Positions 1 through 6,572 are shown, counted from the stretch's first letter. The stretch is DNA of 8,134 bases from Candidatus Rokubacteria bacterium RIFCSPLOWO2_02_FULL_72_37 (GCA_001790315.1 MGCE01000118.1:1-8134); one strand, 5' to 3'. The notes: generated by a model not told the origin, from the sequence alone. Numbers and translations: made by a program.

Positions 1-9
1 TGACGCGTC

Positions 10-38
10 TTGGCAGATCGAGCACTTCGGTCCATACT
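10..38 (+). promoter_or_regulatory. Sigma-70-like promoter for the two-component operon
   Basis: TTGGCA at 10-15 matches 5 of 6 bases of the TTGACA -35 consensus. It is followed by a 17-base spacer and CATACT at 33-38, which matches 4 of 6 bases of TATAAT. Transcription would begin near 45, leaving a leader of about 22 nt before the ATG at 67. The possible TTG start codon at 10 falls exactly on the -35 box, which favours the ATG at 67 as the true start. This is seen in the sequence, but promoter activity is inferred. Confidence 0.5.
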
Positions 39-66
39 GGGACACGGTCGCGCCCCGGGTCATGAC

Positions 67-2169
67 ATGAGACGCCCGACACTTCGGCGCCGGCTCTACA
101 CGGTCCTGCTGCAGTGGTTCCTCCTGCTCGTGATCGCGGCGGGCGTCATCGTCGCAGTCTCGTTCTCCGGTGTCCGCCAGAGTCTCGTGGACGACCGTCT
201 CGTTCTGGCCCGCACCATCGCCCACTACCTCGACGCCACGATCTCGACGGCGATCCAGGATCTGGGTCGACTGGCGTCCGAGCTCCCCGTGCTGAACGCC
301 GACGCCGCCGGCCGGCTCCGCGTGTTTCGCTTCCATTCGCCCTTCCGCGAGGCGACGTACCTGCTCGACGCGAGGGCGAGGCCGCTCGCGTCGGATCCGC
401 CTGACGCGCGGCCCGCGGCGGCGCTGGGCCGCAATCGCCACGAGGCGGTGACGTCGCTCCTGCGCAAGCCCGGGAGCGAGCGTCCAGTCCTCGCGATCGT
501 CCAGCCGTTCCAGCGGGACGGCGCGAGCTACTACCTCGTGTCGGAGATGAGCCCGGTCGGCTCGATGATCAGCACCTTCCTCCAGGACCTCGGGCTGGAT
601 CCCGAGACCCACGTCGCCGTGGTCGACGAGCACGGCACCGTGATCGCTTCGGCCGATCCCAAGCAGCTCCTGCGCACCCTGCCCCACGCCGGTGCCTACG
701 CGGAGCGGATCCGCGCGCATCGTCCCCTGGTGACGGAGGAGCTGAGCTCCGAGGCTCCGGGCGAACGTGCGAACCCCGGTGACGCGCTGACCGTGATGGT
801 CCCGCTGCGCTTCGCGCCCTGGGGTGTCGTGATCCAGCAGCCCAGGGCGAAGGCATTCTCCGGCTTCTACACGACGCGCCGGGGGCTGATCGTCGCCGGA
901 CTCATGCTCGCCCTGATGGGACTGCTGCTGGCCCGCGCGCTCTCGAAGTCGGTCGTCGCGCCGATCCGGCAGCTCTCCCGCCAGGCGGCCACGATGCGGA
1001 CGGGTGATCTCTCACGTCCGATCGGCGTGTCGGGCGATCACGAGATCGAGGTGCTCGCCGAGACCCTGGAGGAGGCGCGTCGGAAGCTGGCGTCGACGCT
1101 GGGCGAGCTGCAGACGCTCAACGAAGACCTGGAAGGACAGGTGGCGAGCCGGACGCGGCTGATCGAGGCGAGGTATCGGGACCTCAAGCTGCTGCAGGGC
1201 GTCGCGCAGCTCTCGACGCAGGAGCGGGATCCGGAGCGGGTCATCCCCGGGATCCTCCAGCTCATCGCCGCGCACTACTCGCTGCCGGTCGTGGCGATGG
1301 TGACGCGACCTCCCGAGGGACCGGCGGCGACCTACGTGACGCCTCCCGAGAGCACGATCCGATGGCTGGCGGCGGGGGCAACGCCGCCCGCGGACTGGCA
1401 ACGGCGCGAGATCGTCCATCAGGGGCAGGTGCAGGGCGAGCTGTTCCATCCCCGGCGGCCGGACCTCGACCAGGAAGTCATGGGAGCGCTCGAGCACCAG
1501 CTGGCGCTGTCGGTGCACGGCGCCTACCTGTGGAAGCGGACGCTCGCGCAGGACGAGCAGCGGCGGGTCCTGGTGCGCCGCCTGCTGTACGCCGCGGAGG
1601 AGGAGCGCCGGCGCCTGGCGCGGGAGCTGCACGACGAGATCTCGCAGCTGCTCACCGTGATCCAGCTCTCGCTCGATCGCGTGGACGCCGACACGCCCGA
1701 GATGAAGCGGGCGAAGACCTTGCTGGCGGAGACGCAGGACGAGATCCACCGGATCATCCACGACCTGCGGCCGTCGCTCCTCGACGATCTCGGCCTGGCC
1801 GCCGCGATGAAGGCCTACGCCCAGGACCACCTGGTGGGGCACGGCCTGGCCGTGAGCCTCGAGATCGAGGAAGAGCTGCCGGCGCGTCCGGAGATCGAGA
1901 TCACCACGTTCCGGATCTACCAGGAGCTCGTGACGAACATCCTGCGGCACGCGGAGGCCGAGCACGTGTCCATCGAGCTCTACGAGCGCGACGGCAGGCT
2001 CGTCCTGGCGGTGGAGGATGACGGGCGCGGGTTCGATCCCGCGGAGAAGTTCACGGGCGCCGGGATCACGGGCATGCGGGAGCGTGCATCGCTGGTCAAC
2101 GGGACGATCCGGTTCGACAGCGAGCCGGCCATGGGCACCCACGTCGTGCTGGAGATCCCGGTCCGATGA
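67..2169 (+). CDS. Membrane sensor histidine kinase, NarX/DegS (HisKA_3) type, with Cache, HAMP and GAF-like regions
   Basis: This is a 700-aa inner-membrane sensor kinase that should autophosphorylate on His and pass phosphate to the response regulator encoded next. Residues (from the ATG at 67): basic N terminus; membrane helix about 11-33; Cache-like extracytoplasmic sensor about 34-270; second helix about 273-292; HAMP about 293-346; coiled coil; divergent GAF-like segment about 370-490; HisKA_3 dimerisation domain with the phospho-acceptor in RELHDEISQLL (His522). The HATPase_c domain has its N-box in ELVTNILRH (Asn624), a DxGxG box in DDGRGF (Asp651, Gly653, Gly655) and a GITGMRERA lid. 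The C terminus is complete. An in-frame TTG at 10 would add 19 residues but overlaps a likely -35 box, so ATG 67 is preferred despite a weak ribosome site. The stop overlaps the next start (ATGA). The ligand is unknown; Cache domains usually bind small extracellular molecules. Confidence 0.92.
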   Translation: MRRPTLRRRLYTVLLQWFLLLVIAAGVIVAVSFSGVRQSLVDDRLVLARTIAHYLDATISTAIQDLGRLASELPVLNADAAGRLRVFRFHSPFREATYLLDARARPLASDPPDARPAAALGRNRHEAVTSLLRKPGSERPVLAIVQPFQRDGASYYLVSEMSPVGSMISTFLQDLGLDPETHVAVVDEHGTVIASADPKQLLRTLPHAGAYAERIRAHRPLVTEELSSEAPGERANPGDALTVMVPLRFAPWGVVIQQPRAKAFSGFYTTRRGLIVAGLMLALMGLLLARALSKSVVAPIRQLSRQAATMRTGDLSRPIGVSGDHEIEVLAETLEEARRKLASTLGELQTLNEDLEGQVASRTRLIEARYRDLKLLQGVAQLSTQERDPERVIPGILQLIAAHYSLPVVAMVTRPPEGPAATYVTPPESTIRWLAAGATPPADWQRREIVHQGQVQGELFHPRRPDLDQEVMGALEHQLALSVHGAYLWKRTLAQDEQRRVLVRRLLYAAEEERRRLARELHDEISQLLTVIQLSLDRVDADTPEMKRAKTLLAETQDEIHRIIHDLRPSLLDDLGLAAAMKAYAQDHLVGHGLAVSLEIEEELPARPEIEITTFRIYQELVTNILRHAEAEHVSIELYERDGRLVLAVEDDGRGFDPAEKFTGAGITGMRERASLVNGTIRFDSEPAMGTHVVLEIPVR

Positions 2170-2819
2170 TCCAGGTCCTGATCGTCGACGACCACGATCT
2201 GGTTCGCGAGGGCATTCGCGCGCTCCTGGAACAGGACGCCTCCTTCCAGGTGGTGGGCGAAACGGGCGACGGCCAGGAGGCCATCCGGCTCGCCGGCCGG
2301 CTCAGACCGAACGTCGTCCTGATGGACGTGAACCTCCCGGGCGGCATGGGCGGCCTCGAGGCCACCGAGACGATCGTGGCCGACTGCCCGGAGGTGAAGG
2401 TCCTCATCCTGACCCAGTACGAGAACCGCGAGTACGTCAAGCGGGCCATCCGGATCGGCGCGCACGGCTACCTGCTGAAACGAAGCGTATCGGCCCAGCT
2501 GAAGGAGGCCATCAAGACCGTGGCGCGAGGGGAGCGATACCTGCACCCGCTGGCCGCCGGCGAGCTGGTGGATCTCGTCACCACCGGCAAGTCCCTGGAC
2601 GAGGACGACTACGAGCGACTGACGCCGCGCGAGAAGCAGGTGTTCAAGCTCCTCGCCGAGGGGAAGACCAGCCGCGACATTTCGAAGTACCTGAACATCA
2701 GCCTGAAGACCGCGATGACCCACCGCACGAACATCATGGCGAAGCTCAACATGCACTCCAGGACCGAGCTGATCCGCTACGCGATCCGCAAGGCCATCAT
2801 CCCGGTGGATGGGCCGTAA
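2166..2819 (+). CDS. Response regulator, NarL/FixJ family (REC + LuxR-type HTH)
   Basis: This 217-aa DNA-binding response regulator is the cognate partner of the kinase just upstream, whose stop it overlaps by four bases, so translation is probably coupled. The receiver domain covers residues 2-120: acidic pair Asp8-Asp9, phospho-acceptor Asp54 (in LMDVNLP), switch Thr83, Tyr102 and the conserved Lys105. The LuxR/GerE helix-turn-helix covers about 151-212, with LTPREKQV opening it and HRTNIMAKL in the recognition region. Two small oddities are visible. The loop after Asp54 reads PGGMGGLEA, one residue longer than the common PGMDGLEA. The recognition helix has KTAMTHR where KTVxxHR is usual. 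Family and output mode are secure; target genes are unknown. The gene ends facing the minus-strand cytochrome/peptidase run, which makes that operon one candidate target. Confidence 0.95.
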   Translation: MIQVLIVDDHDLVREGIRALLEQDASFQVVGETGDGQEAIRLAGRLRPNVVLMDVNLPGGMGGLEATETIVADCPEVKVLILTQYENREYVKRAIRIGAHGYLLKRSVSAQLKEAIKTVARGERYLHPLAAGELVDLVTTGKSLDEDDYERLTPREKQVFKLLAEGKTSRDISKYLNISLKTAMTHRTNIMAKLNMHSRTELIRYAIRKAIIPVDGP

Positions 2820-3308
2820 CCCCGCCGAGAAGGGGCCGAGGGTGTCGGCGATGCGCCGGAGGTCCCGCCACGGCAGATCCGTCTCCACCACGATCCAGAA
2901 CTCGCGGCGCCGGAGGACCATGTGAGATGCGGCGCCCTCACGCCACCCCAGGGAGTCGGGGACCCCGCTGAGCGGCTGGGCGGTGGGCGGATGGACCGGT
3001 ATCGGGCCACCGCGCCGCTGGGTGATCGACAGATAGTGCTCGCCCCGCCAGACGGCCAGGAACGTCGGATGCGGCGCCAGGGTGACCGTCAGGCTCGGGG
3101 GCGCGGCGCCGAGGGTCGCGGGCCGGTAGGCCGGGACGAGCGGCGCGAAGCCGAGGCGGCCCCGTACCTCGTCGAGGTCCCGCACCGCGAACGGTCCCGG
3201 CCGGGTGACCGGGAACACGACGGGAACGCCGAGATGGAGGACCCGGAGCGCCAGGAGCACGCCGGCGGCGACCACCAGGAAGCTCGCGACTCCCCTCAGA
3301 CGATCCAC
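2820..3308 (-). CDS. Single-pass membrane-anchored protein of unknown function, 3' end unresolved
   Basis: From a GTG at 3308-3306 the minus strand encodes a short charged start, MDRLRG, then a strongly hydrophobic helix (about residues 7-30) and a soluble domain of about 130 residues that would lie outside the membrane. The soluble part contains segments such as FAPLVPAYRP, EHYLSITQ, FWIVVETDLPWRDL and RIADTLGPF. This order is reminiscent of DUF4367-like or MucB/RsiW-associated extracytoplasmic domains, but I cannot assign a family. The GTG overlaps the end of the M56 peptidase gene by 13 bases, which indicates an operon. The coding-like sequence fades at about 2820, yet this frame has no stop there. 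It stays open antisense through the response regulator until TAG at 1982-1980. A one-base shift near the end would instead stop at TAG 2779-2777. The 2820 boundary is therefore my estimate of the domain end, not a real stop codon. Confidence 0.6.
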
Positions 3309-4207
3309 GGCAGGACCACCAGGAGGATCCCCGCGGCCGTCGCGATCGTCGCGACGGGCAGCGCGTCGTCGTCGCGCGCGCTGTCGCCGAGGAGCACCTC
3401 CGCACGCCGGCGCAGCGCCGCGCGCGCGGCCACGTCGCGGCGGGCGGTCGATTCGTAGACCGCGAGCAGCGCGCGGGCCAGGGGTTTCGTGTCGCCACCG
3501 GCCACGGCCGCGGCGTCGCACTCGATCTCCAGCTCGAGGCAGTACTCGCGAAAGGACCACAGCGCGACGGGGCTGTGGACCTGGAGGAGCCGGACGAGAA
3601 ACAGCGCGTGGGAGCGCGCCCAGCGCCCGTCCTGCCAGTGCGCGTTCTCGTGCCGCAGGACCATCGCCAGCTCGCCGTCGGTCAGGCGGGCGAGCGCGCC
3701 GCGCGACACGATCACGCGGCGCCGCCACGGCCAGCCCCCCGTCGCCAGCAGGATGTCGTCCGACCGGCTCAGCACGACGTCGCACCGCTCCCAGCCCGGC
3801 AAGCCGCGCGCCAACTCCACGAGCCGTCCCGGGGCGTCGCCGTCGTCCGCGCGGGGCCGGCAGAGCGCGGGAACGAGCTCCTGCCAGACCGTGAGCGCGA
3901 CCATCATCAGGCCCACCAGCCCCACGAGGTGGTACACGCGGAGGCCCGCACCGAGAGGAATCGCCAGAAGGCGGCCGCTGTCGAGCCAGGCGAACCGCTC
4001 GCGGAACTCCACGCTGGTGCGGCCGGGCACCGCCGCGGTGAGCAGGGGCAGGACGAGCAGGAGGGCGAGCAGGTGCCGCTTCGCGCGCCCGGAGGGCAGT
4101 CGCCGTCGCCGCGCCCACCCGTACAGCACGAGGCCAGCGATCGACGAGTGGAGCGCCACCTGCCAGAGAAACGACGGCAGGGGCGCGTACCAGGAGGCCG
4201 GGATCAT
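3296..4207 (-). CDS. M56-family (BlaR1/MecR1-type) membrane zinc metallopeptidase
   Basis: This is a 303-aa integral membrane peptidase, in residue order: membrane helix about 9-31, second helix about 46-60, third about 91-115, a cytoplasmic catalytic domain, and a C-terminal helix about 286-303 at the very end. The zinc motif HENAH (His186, Glu187, His190) is intact, and ELEIECDAAA supplies the expected downstream ExxxD (Glu227, Asp231). M56 enzymes such as BlaR1 transmit an outside signal by cleaving a cytoplasmic or membrane-bound repressor. This protein lacks any C-terminal penicillin-binding sensor domain, so a beta-lactam role is unlikely. The ATG at 4207 overlaps the cytochrome b stop as ATGA, and its own stop lies inside the next gene's start region. 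No BlaI-type repressor gene is present in the window. The substrate is unknown; a neighbouring membrane protein is a possible one. Confidence 0.85.
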   Translation of the reverse strand: MIPASWYAPLPSFLWQVALHSSIAGLVLYGWARRRRLPSGRAKRHLLALLLVLPLLTAAVPGRTSVEFRERFAWLDSGRLLAIPLGAGLRVYHLVGLVGLMMVALTVWQELVPALCRPRADDGDAPGRLVELARGLPGWERCDVVLSRSDDILLATGGWPWRRRVIVSRGALARLTDGELAMVLRHENAHWQDGRWARSHALFLVRLLQVHSPVALWSFREYCLELEIECDAAAVAGGDTKPLARALLAVYESTARRDVAARAALRRRAEVLLGDSARDDDALPVATIATAAGILLVVLPWIV

Positions 4208-4890
4208 TCCCTCCCGACGAGCTCTTCGTACTCCAGGGCGTGCTCGTGCCGCAGCCGCTCCTTGCGGATCTTCCCGGTGAAGATGCTCGTGTCGATCGGG
4301 AACGCCTCGGGGCTCAGCAGCACGGCGAACAGGTGCCAGACGAGGATGATCAGGAACGCCAGCAGCGCCTCGTAGCTGTGCATGACCTTGGCCGCCGGGA
4401 TGAGCTCGGCGGGCAGGACGCGTGAGACGGCGATCGGGAAGTACAGGATGAATCCTGTCAGCGCCATGACGAAGCCACCGAAGACGAGCCCCCAGTACTC
4501 GAACTTCTGCCGGTAGTCGAACCGTCCGAACCGGGGCGGCGCCTCCGCCCAACCCAGGCAGTAGCGCAGGAAATCCACCGCGTCGCGGAAGTCCCTCACG
4601 CTCAGCAGCATCGACGGCCGCGTGCGCCGGCTCAAGACCCCTCCGATCGCCACCGCCACATGCACGACCAGGAGCACGGAGAAGGCCACGCCCGCGGCCC
4701 GGTGCAGCCAGCGGACCACGAAGATTCCGCCGAGATGCTCGATGATCCATCGGCTCGCCTCGACGTAGGGCCACTTCTGCGGCATGCCGGTCAGGAGCAG
4801 GAGGGCGAACAGCGCGATCACCGCGGCATGCTGCACGCGCGCCCAGACCGAGAACCGGACCACGTACTCGCTCACGTCGGCACCTCGCAT
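4204..4890 (-). CDS. Dihaem cytochrome b, FdnI/HydC-like, quinone-interacting membrane subunit
   Basis: This 228-aa protein has four membrane helices (about residues 20-37, 62-86, 131-152 and 170-192) and histidines placed to bind two b haems: His21 in helix 1, His63 and His77 around helix 2, and His171 and His186 in helix 4. The segment from KFEYWG to ALTGFILYFP is characteristic of the gamma subunit of formate dehydrogenase-N and of hydrogenase cytochrome b. Such proteins pass electrons between the quinone pool and a periplasmic redox partner. Here the obvious partner is the nonahaem cytochrome c encoded 15 bases upstream. The start is uncertain: ATG 4890 is the longer choice, but GTG 4875 (giving MSEYVVRF) has a better-spaced GAGG Shine-Dalgarno and is equally plausible. 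The gene's stop overlaps the peptidase start by ATGA. Confidence 0.88.
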   Translation of the reverse strand: MRGADVSEYVVRFSVWARVQHAAVIALFALLLLTGMPQKWPYVEASRWIIEHLGGIFVVRWLHRAAGVAFSVLLVVHVAVAIGGVLSRRTRPSMLLSVRDFRDAVDFLRYCLGWAEAPPRFGRFDYRQKFEYWGLVFGGFVMALTGFILYFPIAVSRVLPAELIPAAKVMHSYEALLAFLIILVWHLFAVLLSPEAFPIDTSIFTGKIRKERLRHEHALEYEELVGRE

Positions 4891-4905
4891 CGTCGGGGCC
4901 GCTCC

Positions 4906-5991
4906 CTACCGTCCCAGCGAGACGCGGTACAGGTGGAGCAGCACCTGCAGCACCAGGCCGATGACGACGAACGGGATGAAGACCTTGTAGAACAGTTGCA
5001 CGAAGAACACCAGCGGGGCGTGCCGCAGTGACGGCTCGTAGTGCGAGAGCCAGGCGGCGGGAAACGCCGGCGAGGCGCCCTCGTGACACTTGGCGCACGT
5101 GGCGGCGACGGAGGCCTTCATGGCCTCTCCGCCCATGAGCCGCGGCGAGGCGATGTCGTGCACGCCGTGGCAGTCGATACAGGTCACGACCACCTGCTGC
5201 GGCAGCAACGCGCCTCCCCCCGCGAGCGAGGCGGTGACGCCGTGGAAATCGGACAGATACGTCTGGGCGACGGTCGCCGAGATACCGTACTTCGCCATGA
5301 GCTGCCGGTCGCCGTGGCAGCGGATGCAGATCTGGGGCGAGCCGAGCCGGAACTGCGTGGTGCCCGGCGCCTGGATCTGATGGTGCGTGTGGCAGTCGGC
5401 GCACGCCGGGACGTCCTGATTGCCGCCTTCCTCGAGGGCCTTGCCGTGGACGCTCTTCGCGTACCGGAGATACACACCGTCGTGGCAGCTGGCGCAGCTC
5501 CGCGAGACCATCGCGCGCTTCTCGTGGGGGTTCTGGATGTTGTGGGCCCCGTGGCAGTCGGTGCAGATCGGCGCCGAATCCAGGCCGTTCTTCAGGAGCT
5601 CGTAGTGGACGCTCTCGAGTGTGCGCGTGTACGTATCGAAGTGGCACTTCTTGCACGTCTCGTACGAGGCGATCGCGTACGCCCGCCGGCTGGGAAAGGT
5701 GGCGCCGCTGGGGTGATTCTCCTCGTACCGCGCGTGGCAATCGGTGCACACGAGCTGTGAGCCATGGACCGAGTGGAGGAACCCCTGCGGGTCGACGTGC
5801 AGACTCATCGTCGCCCCGTCCCTGAGCTGCACCGACAGCTGCTTGTCGTCGTGGCAGGCGAGGCACGCCGCAACGCTGTCCCGGAGCTTCTCGGGCGCTT
5901 TCTGCGCGAGGGCGCCCCCGGCGAGCAGGCCCACGATCAAGAGCTGCACGATCGCGTGCCTGCCCCCCACCACCGACCTTCGCCGCCTCAT
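4906..5991 (-). CDS. Nonahaem c-type cytochrome with signal peptide and C-terminal membrane anchor
   Basis: This 361-aa exported multihaem cytochrome carries exactly nine CxxCH haem sites, with first cysteines at residues 43, 82, 113, 143, 166, 197, 222, 271 and 299. A Sec signal peptide covers residues 1-29 (arginine-rich start, hydrophobic core, ALA cleavage site). Non-motif histidines recur in SVHG or similar contexts (76, 129, 182, 250) and after CxxCHGxH (150, 278), which would supply distal ligands for bis-His haems. A hydrophobic C-terminal helix at about 326-352 anchors it, so it sits on the periplasmic face of the membrane. The start is well supported by AAGGAG at 5999-6004, seven bases upstream. 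With the downstream cytochrome b it probably forms a quinol-oxidising or quinone-reducing conduit. Haem count and partner type match the two halves of Geobacter CbcL, but orthology is inferred. NrfH/NapC and octahaem reductases have different haem numbers and motifs. Confidence 0.92.
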   Translation of the reverse strand: MRRRRSVVGGRHAIVQLLIVGLLAGGALAQKAPEKLRDSVAACLACHDDKQLSVQLRDGATMSLHVDPQGFLHSVHGSQLVCTDCHARYEENHPSGATFPSRRAYAIASYETCKKCHFDTYTRTLESVHYELLKNGLDSAPICTDCHGAHNIQNPHEKRAMVSRSCASCHDGVYLRYAKSVHGKALEEGGNQDVPACADCHTHHQIQAPGTTQFRLGSPQICIRCHGDRQLMAKYGISATVAQTYLSDFHGVTASLAGGGALLPQQVVVTCIDCHGVHDIASPRLMGGEAMKASVAATCAKCHEGASPAFPAAWLSHYEPSLRHAPLVFFVQLFYKVFIPFVVIGLVLQVLLHLYRVSLGR

Positions 5992-5998
5992 CCGTGCG

Positions 5999-6004
5999 CT
6001 CCTT
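5999..6004 (-). promoter_or_regulatory. Strong Shine-Dalgarno for the nonahaem cytochrome
   Basis: AAGGAG on the minus strand lies seven bases before the ATG at 5991. It fixes that start over any upstream in-frame alternative. Confidence 0.75.
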
Positions 6005-6024
6005 CGCGGGCACGTCGGGGCCCC

Positions 6025-6045
6025 GGCGCCGCGACGCCCGGCGCC
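6025..6045 (-). other. GC-rich intercistronic hairpin between the 137-aa gene and the cytochrome c gene
   Basis: Directly after the TAA of the upstream gene, two copies of the self-complementary hexamer GGCGCC (6025-6030 and 6040-6045) flank a nine-base loop. The palindrome GGGGCCCC at 6017-6024 follows immediately in the direction of transcription. No U-run follows, so it is not a classical intrinsic terminator. It might limit read-through or protect the mRNA end. The structure is seen in the sequence; the role is inferred. Confidence 0.3.
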
Positions 6046-6459
6046 TTATCTTGCCGCGCCATCATCGTCGCGGTCCAGCTTCTTTCGGGCGGCCTCGGCC
6101 CACGCATCGGCCGCGCGCCCGCCTTTCGTCGGCTTCGAGCGGCTGAGGAAGGCCAGCGACGGCTCCCAGCCCGGCCGCAGCACCCGTGCCGCCGCGCGCG
6201 TGGCCTCGGCCGCGAGTCGCCCCGCCTTCTCGGCGAGCAGCCAGCCGACCATCGCGAAGCCGATGAACGGCAGGAACACGACGAACGCCAGGCCCAGCAT
6301 CGGGCCGACCACGAGCAGTGCCAGGGTCGGTACGCAGCGGTACACCTCCTCCGGGCCTCCCGGAAGCGGACCCCGCTCCTCTATCGACTTGAATGACAGC
6401 TGACGAACGTTGAAGTACAGCCCGGGCTCCACCGTCTCGGTCCCCCTGTAGCGTTTCAT
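6046..6459 (-). CDS. Small two-helix membrane protein of unknown function
   Basis: This 137-aa protein opens the minus-strand cytochrome operon. I do not recognise a named family. Residues 1-40 are soluble and look conserved in style (VEPGLYFNVRQLSF, then an acidic patch and LPGGPEEVYRCVP). Residues about 43-75 form a hydrophobic hairpin, with PMLGLAFVVFLPFIGFAMVGWLL suggesting two closely spaced helices broken by prolines. The tail from 76 onward is charged and helical and ends in a basic/acidic stretch. The start is secure: AGGAGAT at 6465-6471 lies five bases before the ATG. The stop is 54 bases before the cytochrome c ATG, so co-transcription is likely. It may be an assembly or anchoring factor for the cytochrome complex, but this rests on position only. 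Confidence 0.75.
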   Translation of the reverse strand: MKRYRGTETVEPGLYFNVRQLSFKSIEERGPLPGGPEEVYRCVPTLALLVVGPMLGLAFVVFLPFIGFAMVGWLLAEKAGRLAAEATRAAARVLRPGWEPSLAFLSRSKPTKGGRAADAWAEAARKKLDRDDDGAAR

Positions 6460-6464
6460 GGCTG

Positions 6465-6471
6465 ATCTCCT
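6465..6471 (-). promoter_or_regulatory. Strong Shine-Dalgarno for the 137-aa gene
   Basis: AGGAGAT on the minus strand sits five bases from the ATG at 6459 and decides that start. A stem-loop (6474-6490) lies immediately upstream of it in the mRNA. Confidence 0.8.
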
Positions 6472-6473
6472 TT

Positions 6474-6490
6474 CCTACCTTGAACGTAGG
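6474..6490 (-). other. Stem-loop abutting the ribosome-binding site of the cytochrome operon
   Basis: CCTAC at 6474-6478 and GTAGG at 6486-6490 can form a five-pair stem with a seven-base loop. In minus-strand mRNA this hairpin ends three bases before AGGAGAT, so its folding could influence ribosome access. It is short and could be chance. Confidence 0.3.
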
Positions 6491-6502
6491 CGACGGCGCG
6501 GA

Positions 6503-6572
6503 GCCCAGCCATCGGGCAGATGCCCGATTCTTCGTTCGACGGTACCCGATTTCCGGCTCGGGAGTGCTGGGC
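6503..6572 (-). promoter_or_regulatory. Nested inverted repeats in the cytochrome operon leader (candidate structured RNA or operator cluster)
   Basis: A seven-base outer pair, GCCCAGC at 6503-6509 and GCTGGGC at 6566-6572, encloses two hairpins. The first is ATCGGGC-AGAT-GCCCGAT (6511-6528, perfect seven-pair stem); the second is CCCGA-N8-TCGGG (6545-6562). Together they could fold as a three-way junction about 44 bases before the 6459 start codon. The arms are interchangeable: ATCGGG at 6511-6516 can also pair with CCCGAT at 6545-6550, so two exclusive folds exist. I do not recognise a known riboswitch class. As DNA, the repeats could instead be operators. The rest of the 227-base divergent region (6460-6686) holds a weak TTGCGT-17-CATTCT (6641-6669) facing the BON gene, with the dyad ACCGG-N6-CCGGT (6648-6663) inside its spacer, and no recognisable minus-strand promoter. 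Confidence 0.4.

Noticed and set aside
1012..2142. Long minus-strand open frame (376 aa) opposite the kinase
   Set aside because: It is antisense to a well-supported kinase domain, its composition is Arg/His/Leu/Val-rich and it shows no recognisable motif. Such open frames are common in GC-rich genes.
2817..2830. Intrinsic terminator between the convergent regulator and anchored-protein genes
   Set aside because: No hairpin followed by a T-run is visible on either strand.
2922..3894. Plus-strand open frames opposite the anchored protein and peptidase
   Set aside because: They are low-complexity Arg/Ala/Pro/Gly-rich shadows. The minus strand carries the membrane helices and the zinc motif.
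3296..4207. Beta-lactam resistance sensor (BlaR1/MecR1)
   Set aside because: The protein ends after the last membrane helix and has no penicillin-binding domain, and no BlaI/MecI repressor gene is nearby.
4208..6013. Extension of the M56 frame upstream to 6013 (a 905-aa open frame)
   Set aside because: The extra 602 residues are an out-of-frame reading of the cytochrome c and b genes. The real peptidase begins at ATG 4207.
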